This document shows positions 1 to 5,303 of a stretch of DNA of 5,980 bases, in pieces. A program made the position numbers and the translations under genes. The DNA is taken from contig DMDI01000034.1 in the NCBI GenBank assembly GCA_003445555.1, positions 1 to 5,980 of the forward strand. The letters run 5' to 3'. Source of the stretch: Desulfotomaculum sp. (lineage in GTDB: Bacteria; Bacillota; Desulfotomaculia; Desulfotomaculales; Nap2-2B). How positions within the stretch are numbered: the stretch's first letter is position 1; each line of letters starts with the position of its first letter. The notes under the pieces were generated by a model, which made no database searches, was not told where the DNA came from, and worked only from the letters and a program-made list of their open reading frames with translations.

Positions 1-2
1 AA

Positions 3-251
3 TCAGTCGCCTTATTAGGAGAGGGAGTGTTAATTTATCACCATATTTGGCCGGAATACTTAACTGGAAGGGTAACTTATTTGCCTACCATAACTTCTTT
101 TCCCCGGGGAGCGGCAGTAGCGGCGCTGGGAAGACAAATTTTGCAGGCTAACGGGGGGACCGATCCGATGCAGTTGAAGCCTTATTACCTTCGTTTGTCA
201 GAAGCTGAAATTAAGTGGTTCAAGGGACAACTATCCGGGGAGAAAAAATGA
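3..251 (+). CDS. tsaB: tRNA t6A biosynthesis protein TsaB, C-terminal part (5' truncated by window edge)
   Basis: The reading frame is open from base 3 without a start, so only the last 82 residues are present. The C-terminal pattern, with a conserved PRGAAVAALGR stretch followed by a PxxLxPYYLRLSEAE-like end, is typical of TsaB (YeaZ). This is an inactive ASKHA-fold paralogue of TsaD. It scaffolds the TsaB-TsaD-TsaE complex that transfers the threonylcarbamoyl group to A37 of ANN-decoding tRNAs in the cytoplasm. An internal GTG at 27 could be mistaken for a start, but similarity continues upstream of it, so the gene runs in from outside. Its stop overlaps the rimI start (ATGA at 248-251), indicating translational coupling. 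The tsaB-rimI pairing is very common in Bacillota and supports the call. Confidence 0.85.
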   Translation, partial: SVALLGEGVLIYHHIWPEYLTGRVTYLPTITSFPRGAAVAALGRQILQANGGTDPMQLKPYYLRLSEAEIKWFKGQLSGEKK

Positions 252-697
252 AGCTAAAAATTGCGAAAATGTTGCCGGAGCATTTAGAAGAAGTATTGGC
301 CATTGAAAAGAGCTCTTTTTCTACTCCCTGGTCCTATTATGCTTTTACTTACGAAATAAAAAATGACTTTGCTTATTATTTAGTAGCCTTATCAGCGAGT
401 AAAGTAATTGGCTACGGGGGGATGTGGTTAATTTTAGACGAAGCCCACATTACCAACTTGGCCGTTTACCGTAATTACCGCCGGAGCGGGGTGGGCCGGG
501 CTATAATGCAGGAATTTATACGTCACGCAGTTCATTCAGGAATAACACGCCTAACTCTGGAGGTCCGTCCTTCCAATCAGGCCGCCAGGCATCTTTACGC
601 TACTTTGGGGTTTAAAGAGAAAGGAAGACGGCGGGGTTATTACCTTGATACCAACGAAGACGCAATTATTATGTGGAAAAATTTTTGGGAGGAATAA
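248..697 (+). CDS. rimI: Ribosomal-protein/protein N-alpha-acetyltransferase RimI (GNAT)
   Basis: A 149-residue GNAT acetyltransferase, the usual length for RimI. It transfers acetyl from acetyl-CoA to protein N-termini; in E. coli the substrate is ribosomal protein S18, whose gene also lies in this window. Visible features are the acetyl-CoA loop RRSGVG (residues 78-83), the LEVRPSNQAARHLY block (104-117) and the C-terminal RRGYYLDTNEDAIIMW block. E105 and Y117 fall where E. coli RimI has its catalytic Glu103 and Tyr115 (family knowledge, aligned by eye). I chose ATG 248 because GGGGAG (237-242) lies 5 nt upstream. An in-frame upstream start at 215 would lie deep inside tsaB and add 11 residues unlike the family. 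The 4-bp overlap with tsaB suggests coupling. Bacterial RimI specificity is broad, so S18 as the only substrate is not assured. Confidence 0.9.
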   Translation: MKLKIAKMLPEHLEEVLAIEKSSFSTPWSYYAFTYEIKNDFAYYLVALSASKVIGYGGMWLILDEAHITNLAVYRNYRRSGVGRAIMQEFIRHAVHSGITRLTLEVRPSNQAARHLYATLGFKEKGRRRGYYLDTNEDAIIMWKNFWEE

Positions 698-699
698 AA

Positions 700-1356
700 A
701 TGTTATTTAGAGACCGGGTAGACGCAGGGCAAAAACTGGCCAAAATAATTCCGGAAGACAGATACCAAAACGCGGTAGTATTAGCCATCCCGCGGGGCGG
801 GGTAGTAGTGGGAGCCCAAATAGCTAAAGCATTAAGTATTTCTTTAGACTTAGTTATTCCCCGTAAAATTGGCGCCCCCAAAAATCCCGAAATGGCCGTA
901 GGAGGGGTGGCCCAGGACGGAACTGCCATTTACACCCAAAGTTTGTTGACTTATTTAAAATTAACCGCCGAAGAATTAACGGCCATGATAGAAGAACAAA
1001 TAGCCGAAATTCACCGGCGGATGACTTATTACCGGGGGACAAGTACCTATCCCTCTTATACCGGTAAAAAAATCATCGTCGTAGATGATGGAGTTGCTAC
1101 GGGCTATACAGTTAGAGCCGCCTTGCGTTCAGTTAAAAAAATGTTTGAGCCGCCGGAAATAACTTTAGCCGTTCCGGTGGGGCCGCCGGATACAATAGAC
1201 GAACTATCTTTTGAAGTAGATCATCTTTTTTGTTTATATAAACCGTTATACTTTCAAGCCGTAGGCCAATTTTATAATGATTTTACCCAGACCACTGACG
1301 AAGAGGTAATTTTGCTGTGGCGGGAATTATCTTCCCAAAGCAACCATAGTATTTGA
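700..1356 (+). CDS. Phosphoribosyltransferase-fold protein, substrate unknown
   Basis: This 218-residue protein has a type I phosphoribosyltransferase (PRTase) fold. The PRPP-binding signature IIVVDDGVATGYT is at residues 125-137, with the paired acidic residues D129-D130 that bind the ribose hydroxyls. An early LAIPRGGVVVG motif (28-38) and the PRKIGAPKNPE stretch (54-64) are typical of a widespread uncharacterised PRTase subgroup, which is sometimes fused to an alpha/beta hydrolase; no such fusion is seen here. It is presumably cytoplasmic. The nucleobase substrate cannot be read from sequence, and a known purine or pyrimidine salvage enzyme (Hpt, Apt, Upp, PyrE) is not a convincing match. 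The ATG at 700 has GGGAGG (687-692) 7 nt upstream; an in-frame ATG at 673 lies inside rimI and lacks a good site. The gene starts 2 nt after the rimI stop, so it is probably cotranscribed. Its last 30 bp overlap the opposing yyaC gene. Confidence 0.8.
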   Translation: MLFRDRVDAGQKLAKIIPEDRYQNAVVLAIPRGGVVVGAQIAKALSISLDLVIPRKIGAPKNPEMAVGGVAQDGTAIYTQSLLTYLKLTAEELTAMIEEQIAEIHRRMTYYRGTSTYPSYTGKKIIVVDDGVATGYTVRAALRSVKKMFEPPEITLAVPVGPPDTIDELSFEVDHLFCLYKPLYFQAVGQFYNDFTQTTDEEVILLWRELSSQSNHSI

Positions 1357-1941
1357 GCCATGGTGTATTATCTCTCTTAACCCGTCAGCAATAATATTGG
1401 CCATCTGCATTACTAAATTTAGCCTGGTATTTTGCAAAACTAAATATTCCATAAATCCTCCCACATTAACTATACCGGTGATATGAATTTCACCAACCGA
1501 AGGGAGGCTTTTTTTAACCCCGGCCCCGGGCTTGAGGGAACCGGTGCCAATGTCAATCCATCCTACGTTATTAATATTACCCAGACAAGCATCAATAGCA
1601 ATGATGATAGGGTTTTCTAAGTCCTGGTGTATTTTAATCATCGTCTCTTCAAGGTTACCGGCGTGGACCGGATATTCAAGCGTACCGTAAATATGGAAAA
1701 TATTCTGTTTTTCTAGGATAAGTTTGCTGCCCACCAACGGCCCAAGGCAGTCGCCGGTAGAACGGTCCGTTCCAATGCAGAGCAAAACTAAAGGACGATT
1801 TTGTTTAGGATTAATTTGCCGCGCGCGGGAAATTATCGCCTGGCTTAAATCTATTATCGCTAAAGGGTCATCTACGTGAACCCTTGTTTTATTAATTGAG
1901 AAAAAATTATCTCCTTGGGGCGTAGCTTCTATGGCACCCAT
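1327..1941 (-). CDS. yyaC: Sporulation protein YyaC (DUF1256, GPR-related putative protease)
   Basis: This 204-residue protein matches the length and motifs of Bacillus subtilis YyaC. Motifs are CIGTDRSTGD followed by CLGPLVG (55-71), HAGNLE (93-98), AIDACLG (115-121) and PGAGVKKSLPSVGEIHITG (138-156). The family is annotated as a putative spore protease because it resembles part of the germination protease GPR, which degrades small acid-soluble spore proteins. No activity of YyaC itself is known to me. It has no signal peptide or membrane segment. The ATG at 1939-1941 has AGGAGGT (1948-1954 on the complement) at 6-nt spacing. A forespore-type promoter is visible upstream (1976-2005). The gene marks the host as an endospore former or a recent descendant of one. 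It converges on the phosphoribosyltransferase gene with a 30-bp tail-to-tail overlap and no room for a terminator. Confidence 0.88.
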   Translation of the reverse strand: MGAIEATPQGDNFFSINKTRVHVDDPLAIIDLSQAIISRARQINPKQNRPLVLLCIGTDRSTGDCLGPLVGSKLILEKQNIFHIYGTLEYPVHAGNLEETMIKIHQDLENPIIIAIDACLGNINNVGWIDIGTGSLKPGAGVKKSLPSVGEIHITGIVNVGGFMEYLVLQNTRLNLVMQMANIIADGLREIIHHGSNTMVALGR

Positions 1942-1975
1942 GAAAGTACCTCCTAAAATTAGCTATAACTAATAT

Positions 1976-2005
1976 ATTTATTTCCAGTCTACTTGTAGGT
2001 TATTC
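1976..2005 (-). promoter_or_regulatory. Candidate sigma-F-type (forespore) promoter of yyaC
   Basis: On the - strand, GAATA (2005 to 2001) is followed after 15 nt by GGAAATAAAT (1985 to 1976). Against the B. subtilis sigma-F consensus as I know it (GYWTA, about 15 nt, GGNRANANTW), the -35 matches 4 of 5 positions. The -10 matches 6 of its 7 informative positions. The inferred start point near 1969 would leave a leader of about 28 nt ending in the AGGAGGT site. The placement in front of a sporulation gene is what makes it credible. A sigma-G reading is also possible because the two classes overlap. Confidence 0.5.
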
Positions 2006-2046
2006 CTCTAATGTTAAAAGCATAAGCATAAATTTAGGGGAAGAAT

Positions 2047-3144
2047 ATGCCTGGTAAGGGTTGGTTAATTTTAAAAGTGGCGGCTGTTTACGTAAGCTGT
2101 GTCATTGGGGCAGGTTTTGCGTCCGGGCAGGAAATTATGCAGTTTTTTACCTTATTTGGCCGAAAAGGTCTTTGGGGAACAGGTCTGGCGGCAATTCTTT
2201 TTAGCCTTTTCGGGATGCTAATCATGACTTTAGCCGTTAAACTCAGAACTTCTAACTACCAAGGTATTTACCTTTTTCTCCTGGGCAAACAGTTTGCCCG
2301 TTTAATGGATACCTTAAGCCTATTCATGCTGCCGGGCAGCCTGGTGGTAATGTTGACCGCCAGCGGGGCTATCTGGGCGGAACAATTTGGTTTTTCGGTT
2401 TGGCTGGGAAGCACTCTGGCTGCTTTAATAACTTGCTTAGTTATTACCAGGGGTTTACGCGGCATAATAGCGATTAATCTGATTTTGGTGCCCATAAAAA
2501 TTATATTTATTATTTTAACGGCCTTAGGGGCAATATACTACCGGAATGGCAGTATGTGCCAACTTTCGGCCGCCCTTTCAGCTTCAAATATGCCTCCCGG
2601 AAACTGGATTTGGTCCGGCGTTCTTTACGTTTCTTATAATCTGGTTTTGGCTTTGGCGGTGCTATCTTCACTTGGCCGGATAATTCCTTTGGACGTGGGC
2701 ATAGCCGGGGGATTTGTTGGCGGTATAGTTTTAGGAGCCACCGCGGCTCTTATTACCGTGGCAGAATTAACTTTTTATCCTGAAATAACTGTTGTCGAGG
2801 TACCGCTGGTATATATTGCTGGTTTTTTAAGTAAAAAACTGGCCTATTTAGTTGGTTTGTTATTATGGTTGGCTGTTCTTACCACAACTATTGCGGATGC
2901 CCATGGTTTGGCCTGCCGGCTGGCGCCAAAAGGAGATTGGCGTTATAAATTAATTGGCAGCGGAATTACGCTGGCTGTATTGCCTTTTGCCGGTCATAAT
3001 TTTTCATCCTTAGTCCGGTTACTGTATCCACTTTATGGCTACCTTGGATTAATTTTATTAGCCGGTTTAATTATTGCCCCTATTAAAATTTTTAAATTTA
3101 AAAAACTAAAAAGAAGGGTTTTTTACGTAGATGAAGAAACATAA
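2047..3144 (+). CDS. YkvI-family integral membrane protein (putative transporter, LeuT-like fold)
   Basis: A 365-residue, strongly hydrophobic protein with about ten predicted membrane helices. Rough positions are 8-30, 41-65, 86-112, 117-134, 141-163, 188-208, 215-240, 255-283, 301-318 and 326-348. The N-terminal motif VIGAGFASGQE (19-29), a glycine-rich break in the first helix, is the hallmark of the YkvI / COG3949 family. These proteins are distantly related to sodium- or proton-coupled amino-acid transporters of the LeuT-fold group. Substrate is unknown, and I infer no specific role. The lysine/arginine-rich tail (KIFKFKKLKRR, 347-357) suits a cytoplasmic C-terminus. ATG 2047 is preceded by AGGGGAAG (2036-2043) at 3 nt. 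The spacing is tight, but no better start exists before the GAGFASG motif. It is divergent from yyaC and followed 31 nt later by cvpA, with which it may be cotranscribed. Confidence 0.8.
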   Translation: MPGKGWLILKVAAVYVSCVIGAGFASGQEIMQFFTLFGRKGLWGTGLAAILFSLFGMLIMTLAVKLRTSNYQGIYLFLLGKQFARLMDTLSLFMLPGSLVVMLTASGAIWAEQFGFSVWLGSTLAALITCLVITRGLRGIIAINLILVPIKIIFIILTALGAIYYRNGSMCQLSAALSASNMPPGNWIWSGVLYVSYNLVLALAVLSSLGRIIPLDVGIAGGFVGGIVLGATAALITVAELTFYPEITVVEVPLVYIAGFLSKKLAYLVGLLLWLAVLTTTIADAHGLACRLAPKGDWRYKLIGSGITLAVLPFAGHNFSSLVRLLYPLYGYLGLILLAGLIIAPIKIFKFKKLKRRVFYVDEET

Positions 3145-3175
3145 GGTATAAATAAAAAGGAAGGTCAAGCCAAAA

Positions 3176-3769
3176 ATGAATTGGGTGGATGGGGTAATTT
3201 TTTTAATTATCCTCTGGTTTGCCTGGCGGGGGTTAAGGGCCGGATTGGCGGCAAGTTTAACTCAGGTTTTAGGTTTAATTGGCGGGTTATTTATAAGCTT
3301 TAATTTTTACCAGCCTTTAGCCGCTTATTTAAATAAACACTGGCAAATAACGGACAAAATTAGCCCTTGGCTTTCAATGGGTGTTTTTTGGCGTCCTCCG
3401 GTGGCCTTAGAAATAGAGAAAGGCAACAGACTAATTGCCCTTGGCATTTTAGAATTCCTTTCTTTTTTAGCGGTATTAATAATAAGTGCTTACGTAATTT
3501 CCACCGTGGCTTATTTATTTTTAAGTCCTGGTAAATACCTCTTTTGGGGTCCTTTTGGCATAATAGGCGGTTTTGTTCTAGGCGCGGCGCGTGGTTTAGG
3601 AGTAGTCTTTATTTTAACGGCCGTTTTTTTGCCTGAACAAGCTAAAGCCGTTTCTTTTTTTGGTCTGGTCCAGCCGGAGTGGCTGGTTGTTCCTTTGCAG
3701 CAATCAAGACTTATTTCCTTGTTTGAACCATGGATAACGCATTTTTGGCGTTTTTTTAACTATTTTTAA
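3176..3769 (+). CDS. CvpA-family membrane protein
   Basis: A 197-residue membrane protein with the CvpA / colicin-V-production domain layout. It begins MNWVDGVIFLIIL and has membrane helices at about 5-22 and 27-45. A polar loop of about 40 residues follows, then helices at about 88-116 and 125-152. The GAARGL segment (136-141) matches the conserved G-x-x-RG element near the last CvpA helix. The family's biochemical role is unresolved. In E. coli the gene was named for colicin V export, and in Gram-positives it is a common membrane protein of unknown function. ATG 3176 has AAAGGAAGGTC just upstream, with rather long spacing of about 10 nt. There is no T-rich stem-loop after the stop. The next operon's promoter begins only about 20 bp downstream, so read-through into rpsF is possible. 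Confidence 0.75.
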   Translation: MNWVDGVIFLIILWFAWRGLRAGLAASLTQVLGLIGGLFISFNFYQPLAAYLNKHWQITDKISPWLSMGVFWRPPVALEIEKGNRLIALGILEFLSFLAVLIISAYVISTVAYLFLSPGKYLFWGPFGIIGGFVLGAARGLGVVFILTAVFLPEQAKAVSFFGLVQPEWLVVPLQQSRLISLFEPWITHFWRFFNYF

Positions 3770-3788
3770 CCGGTCCAAATTAATGGAC

Positions 3789-3818
3789 TTGCACTGGCGT
3801 AATTGTTTATGCTATAAT
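3789..3818 (+). promoter_or_regulatory. Sigma-A promoter of the rpsF-ssb-rpsR operon
   Basis: TTGCAC (3789-3794) and a perfect TATAAT (3813-3818) are separated by 18 bp. A TGC directly before the -10 makes an extended -10 element. The expected transcription start is about 3824-3826, giving a leader of about 170 nt before rpsF. The perfect -10 and extended element suit a strong, growth-linked ribosomal protein promoter. The -10 box is partly inside an inverted repeat (3815-3836). Confidence 0.8.
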
Positions 3819-3836
3819 ACCCCAGCCAGGGTATTA
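3815..3836. repeat. Perfect 8-bp inverted repeat spanning the rpsF -10 box and start point
   Basis: TAATACCC (3815-3822) and GGGTATTA (3829-3836) are exact inverted copies around a 6-nt centre (CAGCCA). The left arm contains most of the -10 box and the centre holds the predicted transcription start. This layout suits a repressor or regulator site. It could be chance, and only part of it would be in the RNA, so a transcript hairpin is unlikely. Confidence 0.6.
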
Positions 3837-3861
3837 CGTAAATATGGCCTTACGTAAATAT
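3834..3861. repeat. Direct repeat TTACGTAAATAT x2 in the rpsF leader
   Basis: The 12-mer TTACGTAAATAT occurs at 3834-3845 and again at 3850-3861, 16 bp apart start to start. Each copy contains the perfect 8-bp palindrome TTACGTAA. The first copy shares three bases with the inverted repeat over the -10 box. Both lie just downstream of the predicted transcription start, so they could be DNA-binding sites or part of the leader RNA. No regulator is identifiable from the window. Confidence 0.6.
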
Positions 3862-3995
3862 ATAGTGAAACCATTCCTAATACAAAGGTTAGAGAAACAT
3901 TAGGGTAAGCGGAGATAAGGTTAGGTCTTAAGTAAGTTTATTGAATACATACTAAAATAAGGCAAAACAGTTTGGAAGGGAGCAAGAGAGTTAGT

Positions 3996-4283
3996 ATGTC
4001 TAGTTACGAAGTAATTTTTATCCTTCACCCTGAGTTAGAAGAAGAGAAATTGGGCGAAATAATTGAAAAGTTTAAAACGTTAATTGAAAGTTTCGACGGG
4101 GAAGTTAATAAAACGGAAAGATGGGGCAAACGACGCCTGGCTTATAAAATTAAACATATAGCGGAGGGCTTTTATGTAATTATTCAGTTTAAGGCGACGG
4201 GAAAAATTGTCCAGGAATTAGACCGTGTTTTAAAGATTACAGACGGAGTATTACGTCATATGATTATTAACCTGGCGGCGTAA
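3996..4283 (+). CDS. rpsF: 30S ribosomal protein S6
   Basis: This 95-residue protein is S6, a 30S subunit protein that binds the central domain of 16S rRNA as a heterodimer with S18 (also encoded here). The start [17 protein letters not shown] and the [10 protein letters not shown] signature (43-52) are diagnostic; length is normal. ATG 3996 gives the standard S6 N-terminus. GGGAG (3978-3982) lies 13 nt upstream and GAGAG (3986-3990) 5 nt upstream, so the effective ribosome site is unclear. An in-frame TTG at 3972 would add eight non-family residues and is rejected. It is the first gene of the rpsF-ssb-rpsR operon behind a strong sigma-A promoter. S6:S18 feedback on such leaders is known in other bacteria, but I do not see the usual CCG-bulge element here. 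Confidence 0.96.
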   Translation: MSSYEVIFILHPELEEEKLGEIIEKFKTLIESFDGEVNKTERWGKRRLAYKIKHIAEGFYVIIQFKATGKIVQELDRVLKITDGVLRHMIINLAA

Positions 4284-4289
4284 AAGGGG

Positions 4290-4380
4290 TTAGAGATTGG
4301 AGGTTAGAAGTTGGAAGTTGGAAGTTGGAGAGTTGCTAACCATTTCTTATTCTAGTTTCTAGCTTCTTACTTCGCATTTC
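4290..4380 (+). repeat. Purine heptad repeats with facing pyrimidine arm; predicted long RNA hairpin between rpsF and ssb
   Basis: The 118-bp spacer between rpsF and ssb holds six tandem heptads of the form TTRGARR: TTAGAGA (4290), TTGGAGG (4297), TTAGAAG (4304), TTGGAAG (4311 and 4318) and TTGGAGA (4325). A pyrimidine-rich arm with the same 7-base period follows (CTAGTTT 4352, CTAGCTT 4359, CTTACTT 4366). Bases 4300-4323 pair with 4350-4373 over 24 positions: 17 Watson-Crick, 6 G-U and one U-U mismatch (4305/4368). The loop carries a few more pairs. The wobbles work only in the + strand transcript, where they are G-U; in the opposite strand they would be A-C. It may be a processing, attenuation or mRNA-stability element, or a relic of a dispersed repeat. 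It lacks a clean U-run, so a simple terminator is unlikely. Confidence 0.7.
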
Positions 4381-4401
4381 TTAAGAAAGGTGAGGTAAAA
4401 A

Positions 4402-4818
4402 TTGCTAAACAAGGTAATTTTGATTGGCCGGTTAACCAGAGACCCTGAGTTGCGCTATACGCCAAACGGTGTGGCGGTAACCAAATTTACTCTGGCGGTA
4501 GATAGAACTTTTAAAAACCGGCAGGGAGAAAGAGAAACAGATTTTGTTGACGTGGTAGTATGGCAAAAACAGGCAGAAAATTGCGCTAGTTTTTTGGGCA
4601 AAGGAAGACTGGTAGCCGCAGAAGGAAGGCTTCAGATTCGCACTTACGAGGACAAAGAAGGTATCCGGCGTAAAGTGGCTGAGGTAGTGGCTGAAAATGT
4701 AAAGTTTCTTGACCGGGCCAAAGGGACCCAAGAGGCAGGTATGGGGGCAGATTCTTTGAAGGGTGAAGAAGGATTTAGTAAAGAAATTGATTTTAACGAC
4801 GACGACGTGCCATTTTAA
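4402..4818 (+). CDS. ssb: Single-stranded DNA-binding protein SSB
   Basis: A 138-residue SSB, which coats single-stranded DNA during replication, repair and recombination, usually as a tetramer. The OB fold covers about residues 1-105, beginning [20 protein letters not shown] and including DFVDVVVW (48-54-region) and the [13 protein letters not shown] strand (92-104). A short tail of about 25 residues, without the usual Gly/Gln-rich repeats, leads to the acidic tip DFNDDDVPF (130-138). That tip is the partner-docking peptide. The tail is on the short side for the family. The start is TTG at 4402, supported by AGGTGAGG (4388-4395) 6 nt upstream and by the family N-terminus; no ATG fits. It lies between rpsF and rpsR as in most Bacillota, but the 118-bp spacer before it is unusually long and structured. 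Confidence 0.96.
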   Translation: MLNKVILIGRLTRDPELRYTPNGVAVTKFTLAVDRTFKNRQGERETDFVDVVVWQKQAENCASFLGKGRLVAAEGRLQIRTYEDKEGIRRKVAEVVAENVKFLDRAKGTQEAGMGADSLKGEEGFSKEIDFNDDDVPF

Positions 4819-4841
4819 ATTAACAAAAGGAAGGTGTTTGA

Positions 4842-5075
4842 GTGGTTAAGCGGGAACGTGTCCGGCGAGGGAAGAAGCGGGTATGTAATTTTTGCGTTGA
4901 AAAAACTGATTATGTTGATTATAAGAATATATCCCATTTAAGAAAATATATTACCGAACGGGGAAAAATACTTCCCCGCAGGGTTTCGGGAAACTGTGCC
5001 CGTCATCAGCGCGTTTTGACTATCGCCATAAAAAGAGCCCGGGTTATGGCTTTAATACCCTTTACGGCAGAATAG
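4842..5075 (+). CDS. rpsR: 30S ribosomal protein S18 (zinc-binding form)
   Basis: A 77-residue S18, which docks with S6 on the central domain of the 30S subunit. The core [20 protein letters not shown] pattern (28-47) and the C-terminal [12 protein letters not shown] segment are diagnostic. C15, C18, C52 and H55 (CNFC and CARH) make a CxxC...CxxH set. This corresponds to the zinc-binding (C+) form of S18 known from comparative studies; many bacteria carry a form without these residues. The start is GTG at 4842, with AAAGGAAGGTG (4826-4836) ending 5-6 nt upstream. It lies 23 nt after ssb and is certainly cotranscribed with it. In E. coli its N-terminus is the RimI substrate; rimI is about 4 kb upstream in this window. 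No zinc-free paralogue is seen here. Confidence 0.96.
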   Translation: MVKRERVRRGKKRVCNFCVEKTDYVDYKNISHLRKYITERGKILPRRVSGNCARHQRVLTIAIKRARVMALIPFTAE

Positions 5076-5118
5076 GATAAATAGGGCTAAAATTAAATAA
5101 GGAGCATAATTAAGGATT

Positions 5119-5192
5119 AGGGAACTAAGCATAGAGGCCTGGGTTTAAAACAGTTTTCGAGCCTCTAAAGTAAGGAGTTCCCTTTATTATTT
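5119..5192 (+). terminator. Two-part stem-loop with U-rich tail after rpsR (probable operon terminator)
   Basis: An outer stem AGGGAACT (5119-5126) / AGTTCCCT (5176-5183) is perfect over 8 bp. Inside it a second perfect 7-bp stem, TAGAGGC (5132-5138) / GCCTCTA (5161-5167), closes a 22-nt loop. The outer stem is followed directly by TTATTATTT (5184-5192), a broken U-run. The position, about 45 nt after the rpsR stop, fits an intrinsic terminator. The internal loops (5127-5131 and 5168-5175) make it larger and more elaborate than a usual terminator. A small structured RNA or attenuator ahead of the MazG-like gene is therefore a second possibility. Confidence 0.55.
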
Positions 5193-5303
5193 AAAAAAGT
5201 ATTTTCTTCAAGCAGGAATATTTCTAAGTTTAACGAAGTATATAAAGGTTTTTATAAATCCTTAACCGTAAACTTTCATTTTTTTAAGGAAGGGGTGAAG
5301 GTT

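Noticed and set aside
27..251. A complete 74-residue gene starting at GTG 27
   Set aside because: The frame is open from base 3 and TsaB-like sequence continues upstream, so this is the tail of tsaB rather than a separate small gene.
1993..2020. A sigma-A promoter for the YkvI-family gene (TTGTAG, 16 nt, TAAAAG)
   Set aside because: Both boxes match poorly and alternative AT-rich hexamers nearby are as good, so no promoter can be assigned with confidence.
3773..3788. Inverted repeat GTCCA-AATTAA-TGGAC after cvpA as a terminator
   Set aside because: The stem is only 5 bp and no T-run follows. It abuts the rpsF -35 box and might be an operator half, but it is short enough to be chance in AT-rich DNA.
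3825..3995. The known S6:S18 autoregulatory leader motif
   Set aside because: The motif's characteristic CCG bulge sequence does not occur anywhere in the leader, and I could not draw the expected stem.
4290..4380. CRISPR array or insertion-sequence remnant at the heptad repeats
   Set aside because: Units are 7 bp with no unique spacers, and there are no transposase fragments or target-site duplications. It is a tandem repeat with a facing complementary arm.
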